A stretch of 10,714 bases of DNA, taken from positions 1 through 10,714 of the forward strand of contig JBGCDD010000024.1 in NCBI GenBank assembly GCA_045105075.1, written 5' to 3'. This document shows positions 1 to 7,180 of the stretch, one piece after another. The position numbers and the translations under genes are program-made. The notes below the pieces were generated by a model, which was given only the letters and a program-made list of their open reading frames with translations, was not told the DNA's origin and searched no databases. The DNA comes from JBGCDD01 sp045105075. Its GTDB lineage: Bacteria; Pseudomonadota; Alphaproteobacteria; Rhodobacterales; Rhodobacteraceae. Position 1 is the stretch's first letter. The number at the start of each line of letters is the position of its first letter.

Positions 1-367
1 GGCGAGATCGTCGTCGCGGTCGAGGCCCCAAAGATCGACGTGACCAGCCCAATGAACAGCAATGACAGCCCCCAAGTGGCCAGCAACGTGTCAACCATGC
101 GTCCGTAAAGATACCGGATTAGCACCCGTTCAACGACAATACCGATGATCCCAACCACCAAAGGCGCCAGGATCAGCATCGCGATCCAGATATTCACGCC
201 GTTGTTGGTGGCACCACAACCGTATAGCCACCCCACATGATGAATTCGCCATGCGCCAGATTGATCACCCGCATCATGCCAAAGATGATCGCCAGCCCAA
301 GGCTGATCAACGCCAGATGGGCAATGCCATAGACGATTTGCAAAATGAGCGAGGCGACGAGATCCAA
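1..367 (-). pseudogene. UrtB/LivH-type ABC transporter permease, frameshifted and cut by the window edge
   Basis: This is the N-terminal part of an inner-membrane permease of the branched-chain amino acid/urea (HAAT) ABC importer family. The first ~55 residues give a hydrophobic helix and then the family signature GMMRVINLAHGEF. The frame then hits a stop at 194-196. A second minus-strand frame, open from about 212 to base 3, continues the same protein with INxWIAML-like membrane sequence, ERVLIRYLYGR and TLLATWGLSLL, both typical of UrtB/LivH. Adding one G near 210-215 would join them as VVVATNNGVN, so a single base appears to be missing. There is no ATG start. The TTG at 367 gives the N-terminus MDLVASLIL and has GGAG nine bases upstream; a TTG at 385 is also in frame but lies against a hairpin and lacks a Shine-Dalgarno. 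It follows the binding-protein gene in the same operon. It may be a real pseudogene or a sequencing error. Confidence 0.8.
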
Positions 368-387
368 GGGCGGCGGCTCCGGCAAGT

Positions 388-409
388 GGCCCGGCTTGTG
401 CGCCGGGCC
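388..409 (-). promoter_or_regulatory. Intercistronic hairpin between binding protein and permease
   Basis: A perfect 8-bp inverted repeat, GGCCCGGC (409-402 on the minus strand) and GCCGGGCC (395-388), encloses a 6-base loop. It starts 7 bases after the stop codon of the binding-protein gene and has no following T-run, so it does not look like a full intrinsic terminator. In ABC-importer operons such hairpins commonly protect the upstream message from 3' exonucleases or partly stop transcription, so that the binding protein is made in excess over the permease. That role is inferred here. The stem lies just upstream of the possible permease TTG starts. Confidence 0.6.
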
Positions 410-416
410 GTTTCGG

Positions 417-1667
417 TCAGATGTCGATACCGGCGGCCTTCAGCCCGTTTTCGAATTTGAACGTGCTTTGCGATGGGTCTGCCACCAGATCACAGACCAG
501 CAACGTGTCGGTCGGCGGCTGGCTTTCGTAGCTTTCCACAATGTTGAACGACTGATCCTGCAACTCGGCCAGATAGACGTTTTGCACCGCGTGGTTGGTT
601 TTCGGCTCGATGGCGATTTTGCCGGATGGCCCGTCAATGCCCGCCCCGGCGCGCAGGGCTTCGATCACCGGATCACGATCGGCCGTGCCAGCGGCCTTGA
701 CCGCTTCGGCCCAGATCCACGCAGCCTCGTAACTGCGCGCGGCCAGTTCGTTCAACGCAGGCGCACCGTCGCCCATGCGCGCCTTGAACCGCTCGACAAA
801 GGCGGCGTTGACCGGGTTTTGCACTTCCTCAAAGTAAGAATAGGCGCAGATCATGCCATTGCCTTCTTCGGCGCTGATCAATTTGTGCTCGTTGCCGACG
901 CCAAATGTGGTCGACGCAATCGGGATCGATTTGGTCATGCCGGCGGCGGCGTATTGGCGATAGAACGACACATGCGCGCCGCCCACCAGCGCCGACATCA
1001 CCATGTCGGGCTTGGCGGCCTGGATTTTCTTGATCGTCGGGCCAAAGTTGGTCACGTCCAGCGGGAAGAATTCAACCTCGACCGCTTCGCCGCCATTGTC
1101 GCGCACATATTTCTGCACCCACTGCGCAGTGATCTGGCCATAGTTGTAATCAGCGGCCACGATATAGACCTTTTTGCCCCACTTGTTCATCGCATAAGGC
1201 ACAAGTTTTTCAACGGTTTGCGCCGGGGTCGAGCCAGTGCAGAACGTGTTCATGTCGCACACGCCGCCCTCATAGAGGGTGTTGTAGAAATAGAGCGTCT
1301 TAAAGCGCGACAGTGTTGGCCGAATGGCTTCGCGGCTGGCCGAGGTGATGCCGGCATGGACCACATCGGCGCGGTCGCCAGCGGCGGCCTGGGTGGCGAA
1401 CTGGGTGTAGAACTGGATGCTGGACTGCGGATCATAGACCTTGAGCTCGACCGGGCGGCCAAGCAAACCGCCTGCCTCGTTGATCTCGTCAATGGCCATT
1501 TTGGTGGTGTCGACCATCGGCTTGCCATAGATGTCCAACCCCCCGGATTGATCCAGGATCGAGACAAATTTGATGGCATCAGCGGCCAGCGCGCGCCCGG
1601 TCAGGGCCGGCATGGCAAGGCTTGCGGCGGCTGCGGTGCCCATAAAGCGTCTGCGGTTCAATGTCAT
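417..1667 (-). CDS. ABC transporter periplasmic substrate-binding protein, UrtA/AmiC-like (Peripla_BP_5/6 type), Tat-exported
   Basis: This 416-residue protein probably captures a small solute in the periplasm and hands it to the permease encoded next. Residues 1-28 form a twin-arginine signal: NRRRFMG at 4-10, a short Ala-rich core, and ALA at 26-28 as the cleavage site. The mature part begins IKFVSILDQSG, then DEINEAGGLLGR (60-71), and has the YEG motif (132-134) followed by a TG-rich turn, as in urea and short-chain-amide binding proteins. C137 and C143 flank that loop and could form a disulfide. The start ATG at 1667 has GGGAG upstream with a 9-base spacer. The gene begins 20 bases after the flotillin stop and is followed by a hairpin and the permease. 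The exact substrate cannot be read from sequence: urea, amides and branched-chain amino acids all remain possible. Length is normal for the family. Confidence 0.88.
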   Translation of the reverse strand: MTLNRRRFMGTAAAASLAMPALTGRALAADAIKFVSILDQSGGLDIYGKPMVDTTKMAIDEINEAGGLLGRPVELKVYDPQSSIQFYTQFATQAAAGDRADVVHAGITSASREAIRPTLSRFKTLYFYNTLYEGGVCDMNTFCTGSTPAQTVEKLVPYAMNKWGKKVYIVAADYNYGQITAQWVQKYVRDNGGEAVEVEFFPLDVTNFGPTIKKIQAAKPDMVMSALVGGAHVSFYRQYAAAGMTKSIPIASTTFGVGNEHKLISAEEGNGMICAYSYFEEVQNPVNAAFVERFKARMGDGAPALNELAARSYEAAWIWAEAVKAAGTADRDPVIEALRAGAGIDGPSGKIAIEPKTNHAVQNVYLAELQDQSFNIVESYESQPPTDTLLVCDLVADPSQSTFKFENGLKAAGIDI

Positions 1668-1687
1668 GTGTCGTGTCTCCCGTTGGA

Positions 1688-3301
1688 TTATTTTTTGTCG
1701 TCTTTTGACGATGGGGTGCTGGCGTCGAGCGGGCCGGTCACACCTTTGATCCCGTCACTGATGTTCATGCCAACTTCTTGGCCCAGTTTTTGAACGGCGG
1801 GCAGTTGCAGCGCCAATCCCATGACCCCGTCGATCACATCATTGACCGGGGTCGACCCGTCTTTGGACTTGCCGCCCTTGCCACCACCACCGCCAATTCC
1901 GGTGATATGATTGACCTTGATAGAATCGATTTTTTCGGTGGGTTTCATCAGCTTTTCAACAACTTGTGGCAGGGCCTTAAGGCGCGCCTCGTCCAGTTTC
2001 ATGTTGATCAGTTCCGGGCTTTGTGCGTTTTCGGCCTGCACCAGTGCGGCCATGCCTTCGGCGCGCGCCAGCAGGTCTGATTTATGCGCCTGGGCGCGTT
2101 CCAACAGCGCTTTGGCCTCGGCTTCGGCCATGCTCACCACCGTTCCAGCCTCCGAGCGCACCCGCGTGTCGTCCACTTCAGCCTGTTCCGCGGCCCGGAT
2201 CAGCGCCAGCGCTTTGTCGCGTTCAGCCGAGGCGGTTTCGCGCGCCGTTTCCACCGCTTCATCCGCCGCCGCATCCAGCGCCAGCGCGGCTTTTGCAGCG
2301 GTTTCGGCCTTGGCTTCTTCAATGCGCTTGGCGGCCAGCGCCACGGTATTGTCGGCCCGCGCCGTGGCAATGGTCAGATCGGTTTCCAGCTGCTGGGTGC
2401 GCAATGTTCGATCCCGGGCAATTTCGCTCAGCTTGGTTTCACGTTCGCGCGAAATCCGCGCGGCTTCGCGGCGTTTTTCGCTCGCAGATTGCTCTTCGGC
2501 CACATCCGCCGCACTTTTGGCACGCGCCGGTTCGATCTCGCGTTGTTGTGCAATCGTGGCTTCTTCCTGTTCCTGGGTGATCAACAACTTGCGCTTGGTG
2601 GCATCCAATTCGCTTTGACGCACGGCCACATCCGCATCGGCCTCGATCGCCGCGCGCTCTTTCTTGTTCACCGCAATGATCTCGGACAAACGCCGCATCC
2701 CCAGCGCATTGAACGCGTTGTTTTCATCCAGCGCATGAAACGGCGTCTGGTCTAGCCGCGTGATCGACACCGATTCCAGCACCAACCCGTTTTGCGCCAG
2801 ATTGGGGGCCAGAACCTCGCTGACTTCACCGCTGTATTTGCCCCGATTGTCCTGCAACCCGTCCATCGTATAGCCCGCCGCAACCGCCAGCATCGCGTCA
2901 ACCAGCTTGCCCTCAAGCGTGTCGGCAAGTTCGGTGGCCCGAAAGGTTTTGCCGGCCAGCGCCTGCGCCGCCGTAGCCACGCTGTCTTCGGTACCATCAA
3001 CGCGCACATAGAACTCAGCGCCCACATCGACGCGCAAACGATCCTTGGTGATCATCGATTTCGGCCCCAGCCGTTCAATTTCGAGCTTTGAGGTGCGCAT
3101 GTTCACTTCGGACACTTTGTGCAGGAACGGCAACGCCAGACAGCCGCCATCCAGCACCACCTGTTGCCCGCCCGCACCGGTCCTGATCAGGGCCACTTCG
3201 CGCGTGGCTTTGCGGTAATATCGGTTCAGAAACAGGATCGCCAGGATGGCCACGATCACCAGCAAAACAAGCGTTACGAACCAGAACATGCCATGCCCCA
3301 T
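1688..3301 (-). CDS. yqiK: Flotillin-family (SPFH) inner-membrane protein, YqiK-like
   Basis: This is a membrane scaffold protein of the bacterial flotillin type, thought to organise membrane microdomains and fluidity. Numbered from the ATG at 3301 (537 aa): one transmembrane segment at about 6-25, then RYYRKA and an SPFH domain at about 30-200 with VALIRTGAGGQ, MITKDRLRVDV and NGLVLESVSI. NNAFNALGMRRL (194-205) closes that domain. A long Ala/Glu-rich coiled coil covers about 210-420. Next come LKALPQVVEKLMKP, a glycine-rich linker (468-478), and a tail ending in Lys/Asp. This matches the order and length of E. coli YqiK (about 550 aa). An in-frame GTG at 3343 would add 14 residues; neither start has a strong Shine-Dalgarno, and ATG at 3301 (or 3289) puts the membrane helix at the N-terminus as expected. 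No NfeD-like/YqiJ partner gene sits next to it, which is unusual. It lies 20 bases before an ABC-importer binding protein and probably shares its transcript. Confidence 0.9.
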   Translation of the reverse strand: MGHGMFWFVTLVLLVIVAILAILFLNRYYRKATREVALIRTGAGGQQVVLDGGCLALPFLHKVSEVNMRTSKLEIERLGPKSMITKDRLRVDVGAEFYVRVDGTEDSVATAAQALAGKTFRATELADTLEGKLVDAMLAVAAGYTMDGLQDNRGKYSGEVSEVLAPNLAQNGLVLESVSITRLDQTPFHALDENNAFNALGMRRLSEIIAVNKKERAAIEADADVAVRQSELDATKRKLLITQEQEEATIAQQREIEPARAKSAADVAEEQSASEKRREAARISRERETKLSEIARDRTLRTQQLETDLTIATARADNTVALAAKRIEEAKAETAAKAALALDAAADEAVETARETASAERDKALALIRAAEQAEVDDTRVRSEAGTVVSMAEAEAKALLERAQAHKSDLLARAEGMAALVQAENAQSPELINMKLDEARLKALPQVVEKLMKPTEKIDSIKVNHITGIGGGGGKGGKSKDGSTPVNDVIDGVMGLALQLPAVQKLGQEVGMNISDGIKGVTGPLDASTPSSKDDKK

Positions 3302-3502
3302 TTTGTCATGAAAGCCACCCAAACAGACGCCGGTTTCCGTCACAACCCCACGATTGCGCCGTCACGTCCCCCGAGCACAAGGTGCAAGTGCGCGCGCGCA
3401 GATGTCAAACTTTTTCTTTAAAAACCGCGTTCTAACGGGTCTTTTCCCAATCATGCACTTGGCAATAAAGCAATGATTTTGGGCGCTTTTCACCGACTTG
3501 GT
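3302..3502 (-). promoter_or_regulatory. Upstream region of the flotillin gene; candidate promoter elements
   Basis: About 200 non-coding bases between the ligase terminator and the flotillin start must hold the promoter for the flotillin-importer set. A perfect TTGACA lies on the minus strand at 3408-3403, but no good -10 hexamer is seen 16-18 bases downstream. The alternating palindrome TGCGCGCGCGCA occupies 3389-3400, exactly where spacer or operator sequence would be. It could be a regulator site or just GC-rich sequence. The region is locally AT-richer (3411-3424) than the flanking genes, which fits a promoter. The exact start point cannot be called. Confidence 0.4.
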
Positions 3503-3503
3503 C

Positions 3504-3535
3504 AAAAAATGGGCTACACCCTTTTCAGGCCCCAT
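3504..3535 (-). terminator. Probable intrinsic terminator after the ligase gene
   Basis: On the minus strand, 13 bases after the ligase stop codon, ATGGGGC (3535-3529) can pair with GCCCAT (3514-3509), leaving one bulged G and a 14-base loop. The stem runs directly into six T residues (3509-3504). The stem is short and slightly imperfect, so strength is uncertain, but position and T-run fit termination of the SCP2-hydrolase-exonuclease-ligase transcript before the flotillin gene. Confidence 0.5.
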
Positions 3536-3548
3536 GACATGTTGGCAA

Positions 3549-5168
3549 TCAGGTTGTTTCGACCGGTTTTGGCGCTGTGCCCGCAGAATAAATCCGCAAC
3601 AGCTCGTTCAGATCATCAAGGGAATTGGCCTCGGACAGGGGTTTGTCCTGGCGCCAGCGCGACATGCGCGGAAACCGCAGAGCCAGGCCGGATTTGTGGC
3701 GCGGGCTGGCATGGATTCCCTCAAACGCGATCTCGAACACATGGTGGGGTGTGACCTGGCGCACCGGACCAAAACGCTGCTGCGTGTTCTTTTTGACCCA
3801 AGCGGTGATCTGGCGGAATTCATCATCGCTCAGCCCGGAATAGGCCTTGGTGAACGGCACCAGATCGTTGCCATTCCAGACCGCAAAGGTGAAATCGGTG
3901 AACAGGTTGGCGCGCCGACCGTGGCCTTGCTGGGCATAGATCATCACCGCATCAACGGTCAGCGGATCCAGTTTCCATTTCCCCCAATCGCCCTTTTTGC
4001 GCCCGGACAAATATGGGCTGTCGGCGCGCTTCAGCATTAAGCCTTCGGCGCGTTCGGCGCGCGCATTGGCGCGCTGCGCTGCCAAATCAGACCAGTCTTC
4101 AAAGTGCAGTTGCGGTGAAAGACGCACTGGCGCAGCTTCAGGCAACGGACCCAACAGAGTTTCAAGAGCGGCGCGGCGCGCAGCAAAAGGGCGCGCGCGC
4201 AGGTCTTGCCCGTCCTGTTCTAGCAGATCATAAGCCAGCAGACAGACCGGTGCATCCCGCAGCAGGGTTTTTGGCACGGTTTTGCGCCCGATGCGTTTTT
4301 GTAGGGTGTTGAACGGTTGTATTTGGTCGGTCCAAACCACGATTTCGCCGTCCAAAACCGTGCCGTCGGGCAAAAAATCGCGCGCACGGGCGAACTCGGG
4401 GAAGCGATCTGTCATCAGCTCTTCGCCGCGCGACCAGACGAAATAGGCGCCCTGACGCAGGATCAATTGGCCCCGAATCCCATCCCATTTCCATTCCGCG
4501 CGCCAATCGGCGGGATCCCCAAGCGTTTCTGGTGTTTCAAGAGCGTGCGCCAAATAGAACGGGTAGGGGCGCGAAGCGTCGGCGCTGGCATCTTCGGCTT
4601 CGATCAAATCGTGCCAGGTTGTAGTGTCTGGCGTCCAATTTCCCATCAACCGGTGCGCCAGTTCCGCTTCGGGCTTGGATGTCGCTTGGGCCAGCGCGCG
4701 GGTCATCAGCTTTTGGCTGACCCCGATGCGAAAACCGCCGGTGATTAACTTGTTGAACAAAAACCGCTGGGTGGTGTCCAACCGATCCCAGGCTTGCAAA
4801 ATGGCCCCCTTGCGCGCGTCTTCTTCTACATGAGAAAGGTCGCGCAGCGCATTGATCCAGAACGATAACCCTTCATCAGAGTGATTGGCAGGAGGTGGCA
4901 ATATCAGCGCAATTGTTTCGGCCAGATCGCCGACAATCGGATAGGCTTCTTCAAACAGCCAAAGCGGCAAACCGGCCCTATTGGCCGCCCATTCGCGCAG
5001 TTTGGTGGTGGTGATTGCGCGTTTTGGGCGGCGCCCGGAAAACAGCGCGATGGTCCACATCCGGTCTTCGTGCGACGCCGTGCGAAAATAATCGGCCAGC
5101 GCGGCCACCTTGATGCTGGTTTTGGTGCTTTGATCAACCGCCTGAAACAGGGCTGCAAAATCCTTCAC
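3549..5168 (-). CDS. ATP-dependent DNA ligase, PP_1105 family (cisplatin-damage-response type)
   Basis: This 539-residue enzyme seals DNA nicks through a lysyl-AMP intermediate and belongs to the bacterial family found with a dedicated exonuclease (TIGR04120 type). An N-terminal DNA-binding domain (about 1-195) is followed by the nucleotidyltransferase core. Motif I is KWDGIR with the nucleophile K227, motif III VLDGEIVVW (271-279), motif IV EGLMLKR (375-381), motif V WGKWKLD (395-401), and the C-terminal OB-fold ends with RFPRMSRWRQDK (498-509, motif VI). All key residues are present and the length is normal. The start is GTG at 5168, set by an excellent Shine-Dalgarno upstream and a four-base GTGA overlap with the exonuclease gene. 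The N-terminus MKDFAALF matches the family. In other bacteria this ligase sits with an Lhr-like helicase, a metallo-beta-lactamase exonuclease and the phosphoesterase PdeM; here only the exonuclease is adjacent. It most likely acts in DNA repair, not replication. Confidence 0.95.
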   Translation of the reverse strand: MKDFAALFQAVDQSTKTSIKVAALADYFRTASHEDRMWTIALFSGRRPKRAITTTKLREWAANRAGLPLWLFEEAYPIVGDLAETIALILPPPANHSDEGLSFWINALRDLSHVEEDARKGAILQAWDRLDTTQRFLFNKLITGGFRIGVSQKLMTRALAQATSKPEAELAHRLMGNWTPDTTTWHDLIEAEDASADASRPYPFYLAHALETPETLGDPADWRAEWKWDGIRGQLILRQGAYFVWSRGEELMTDRFPEFARARDFLPDGTVLDGEIVVWTDQIQPFNTLQKRIGRKTVPKTLLRDAPVCLLAYDLLEQDGQDLRARPFAARRAALETLLGPLPEAAPVRLSPQLHFEDWSDLAAQRANARAERAEGLMLKRADSPYLSGRKKGDWGKWKLDPLTVDAVMIYAQQGHGRRANLFTDFTFAVWNGNDLVPFTKAYSGLSDDEFRQITAWVKKNTQQRFGPVRQVTPHHVFEIAFEGIHASPRHKSGLALRFPRMSRWRQDKPLSEANSLDDLNELLRIYSAGTAPKPVETT

Positions 5169-6169
5169 GAGGCCTCCTCCAGGGCGTCATCGCCGAATTC
5201 GGTGGGCACAACATGGGCGTCATAGCCCTGATCGCGCAGCCAGCGGGTAAAGATATCTGTATAGCCGTGGGTGACAAACACGGTCTCGGCGCCGGTGGCT
5301 TTGATGGCGTCGTTCAACCCGTCCCAATCTGCGTGATCCGAGACCACAAACCCCCGGTCCGACGCGCGGCGGCGGCGCACACCACGCAGTTGCATCCACC
5401 CGCTTGCAAAGCCGGTAGAGGCCGATTTGAAACGCCGCGCCCAAGCGCTGCCCAAGGCACTTGGCGGCGCCAGAACCAACGCACCGGGATGATCTGTGCC
5501 CTTGGTGTCGGGCGTCACTGGCACCGTGTCGGGCAGGGCAAACCCTTGATCGCGCAGCACTTGTGTGGTGGTCTCAATCGCTCCGTGGGTCAGGATCGGG
5601 CCAATATCCGGGTTCAACATAGCCAGCAGACGTTGCGCCTTGCCCAGGGAATAGGCGCCCAGAATGGGGGTTTTGCCAGCGGCGGCGCACGCAGCCCACC
5701 AATCGTTCAATTGCGCTGCGACCACATCCTGGGGCTGCCATCGAAACACCGGCAGACCAAATGTGCTTTCGGTGATGAAAGCGTGACAGGGAACGGGTTC
5801 GAACGGCTCGCTCAGACCATCAAGGGTGGTTTTGTAATCGCCCGAGGCGACCCAGACCTGACCGCCCACCTCAATCCTGATCTGTGCCGAACCGGGCACA
5901 TGCCCTGCAGGGTGAAACGACACTTTGGCGCCGCCGATCATTTGCGCAGCGCCAAAATCCACGGTTTCAAGCGATATCGCGCCCAAACGGTGGTAAAGCA
6001 CTGGCGCGGCGCTTGTGGTCGACAGATAGCGTTGGTGCCCACGGCGCGCATGATCGGCGTGTCCGTGGGTGATCAAGGCCCGGTCAACCGGACGCCAGGG
6101 ATCGATGTAAAAATCGCCAGCCGGACAATAAATGCCGCGGTCGGTAAAGGTGAGGACAGGATCAGCCAT
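5165..6169 (-). CDS. Ligase-associated DNA exonuclease (metallo-beta-lactamase/beta-CASP fold)
   Basis: This 334-residue metal-dependent nuclease (TIGR04122 type, SNM1/Pso2-like fold) is expected to trim DNA ends before ligation. Metal ligands are clear: HGHADH at 35-40 (motif 2), H90 in HPAGHVPGSAQ (86-95, motif 3), D111 in SGDYKT (motif 4). The beta-CASP segment then has TESTFG (133-138), SDHADWD (277-283) and a final H301 in VTHGYTD. Length is normal. ATG at 6169 puts FTDRGIYCPAGDFYIDPW at the N-terminus, as in the family, although its Shine-Dalgarno is weak. The stop overlaps the ligase GTG by four bases, so the two are likely made together. The gene follows the PldB-like hydrolase by 36 bases in the same direction. 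The characterised relative is the Mn-dependent exonuclease of the Pseudomonas Lhr-Core/Exo/Lig/MPE cluster. Confidence 0.93.
   Translation of the reverse strand: MADPVLTFTDRGIYCPAGDFYIDPWRPVDRALITHGHADHARRGHQRYLSTTSAAPVLYHRLGAISLETVDFGAAQMIGGAKVSFHPAGHVPGSAQIRIEVGGQVWVASGDYKTTLDGLSEPFEPVPCHAFITESTFGLPVFRWQPQDVVAAQLNDWWAACAAAGKTPILGAYSLGKAQRLLAMLNPDIGPILTHGAIETTTQVLRDQGFALPDTVPVTPDTKGTDHPGALVLAPPSALGSAWARRFKSASTGFASGWMQLRGVRRRRASDRGFVVSDHADWDGLNDAIKATGAETVFVTHGYTDIFTRWLRDQGYDAHVVPTEFGDDALEEAS
5173..5180 (-). promoter_or_regulatory. Shine-Dalgarno for the GTG-started ligase
   Basis: GGAGGAGG lies inside the end of the exonuclease gene, four bases before the ligase GTG (seven from the first GGAGG). 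It decides the non-ATG start and indicates that the ligase is translated efficiently and probably coupled to the exonuclease. Confidence 0.7.
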
Positions 6170-6205
6170 AAACTTCAGTTAGGGCAGAACGCCCTTGCGG
6201 CCAGA

Positions 6206-7180
6206 TCACGCCCTTTTGACGTTCGCCGCGCCGCTGTCAGTGAACAGCGCCTCAATCCGATCAAAGATGCGTTTGCGCAAAGCCGGCGTTTCCAGCAGCA
6301 CCTCGTGTTGCGCACCGGGCACCACGTCAAGCGCGCCGCCGGGCCAATTTGCCATGCGGGTATGGATCGCAGGCACGTCGACGATGATTTCCTTTTCGCC
6401 GACAAAGGTCACACAAGGCACGTTGGGCGCAGGCATCTGGCTGAGCGCATAACACTCGCTGAGGCTTTCGCGCAGCCAAACCAGACTGGGTCCGGCCAGG
6501 CCAAGATCGGGGTGTGTGGCCAGTTGGCGCTGCATCAACGCGTAGGCGTCGGGGTCTGTGGTTAGCATATTGCCGTCAAACGCGTTGGCCTGAACATAAA
6601 AGTCGTATTTGGTCGAGGGCGCCAATTTGGTGCCCATGCCGACCATCATCGCCACGCGCGGCAGCGCCCAGCCAAAGGGACGCACAATCGGCGACATACG
6701 AATGCCCCACATCGGGCCGGTGAACACACAGCTTTGCACATCCAGCCCATTCATCAACGCGCGCAAACCAATCGCACCGCCCATGGAATGACCCAACAGA
6801 TGCAGCGGACCGGGCAGATCGAGGCCTTCCATCAGTTCAAGCGCGCCGGCCACGTCTTTCTGATAGTCGAGGAATTTGCCGATATGGCCGACGCGGCGGT
6901 CTTCAAACAGGCGATCCGCCAATCCCTGGCCCCGCCAATCCAGCGTGACCACGGCGTAACCACGGCGCCCGAATTCCGCGGCTGTTGTGCCGTATTTCTC
7001 AATAAATTCAGTACGCCCAGGCATCAGGAAGACGGTGCCCCGGGCATTGTCACAGGGCCAATAGCCAACGCGGATGCGCACACCATCGCTGGTTTTGACC
7101 CACCAGGCTGCGCCATTGGCCGGACCGTCGGCCACATCATCGAAGAAGGGGGCCGACGACCCAGCCAACGGGGCCGCCAT
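6206..7180 (-). CDS. Alpha/beta hydrolase, PldB-like (lysophospholipase L2 / monoacylglycerol lipase type)
   Basis: This 324-residue serine hydrolase probably cleaves lysophospholipids or other acyl esters. The fold starts with WWVKTSDGVRIRVGYWP, then the oxyanion/strand segment VFLMPGRTEFIEKYG (50-64) and DWRGQG (81-86). The nucleophile elbow is GHSMGG (130-135) with S132, and the catalytic His is H292 in GAQHEVL. The acid residue lies in GEKEIIVD (261-268), most likely D268 or a nearby Glu. FIEKYG plus DWRGQG is typical of the PldB/COG2267 group. No signal peptide or membrane helix is seen, so it should be cytoplasmic or peripheral to the membrane. Its ATG shares one base with the SCP2 stop (TGATG), a coupling arrangement. 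The exonuclease follows 36 bases downstream. The natural substrate is not readable from sequence. Confidence 0.88.
   Translation of the reverse strand: MAAPLAGSSAPFFDDVADGPANGAAWWVKTSDGVRIRVGYWPCDNARGTVFLMPGRTEFIEKYGTTAAEFGRRGYAVVTLDWRGQGLADRLFEDRRVGHIGKFLDYQKDVAGALELMEGLDLPGPLHLLGHSMGGAIGLRALMNGLDVQSCVFTGPMWGIRMSPIVRPFGWALPRVAMMVGMGTKLAPSTKYDFYVQANAFDGNMLTTDPDAYALMQRQLATHPDLGLAGPSLVWLRESLSECYALSQMPAPNVPCVTFVGEKEIIVDVPAIHTRMANWPGGALDVVPGAQHEVLLETPALRKRIFDRIEALFTDSGAANVKRA

Noticed and set aside
345..1793. Long plus-strand open frame (482 codons) opposite the binding-protein gene
   Set aside because: It is antisense to a clear family protein, crosses that gene's borders, is Arg/His/Gly-rich without domain character, and is explained by GC-rich codon use on the other strand.
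1911..2618. Plus-strand Ser/Ala-rich frame opposite the flotillin coiled coil
   Set aside because: The repetitive Ser/Ala pattern is the complement of the Ala/Glu-rich coiled coil and not an independent low-complexity protein.
6181..6195. Inverted repeat AGGGC/GCCCT between the hydrolase and exonuclease genes
   Set aside because: Only a 5-bp stem with a 5-base loop and no T-run; too weak to call a terminator or attenuator.
5213..6565. Long plus-strand open frame (450 codons) opposite the exonuclease and hydrolase
   Set aside because: It spans two real genes and their gap on the opposite strand, has no recognisable motif, and its composition is that of an antisense shadow.
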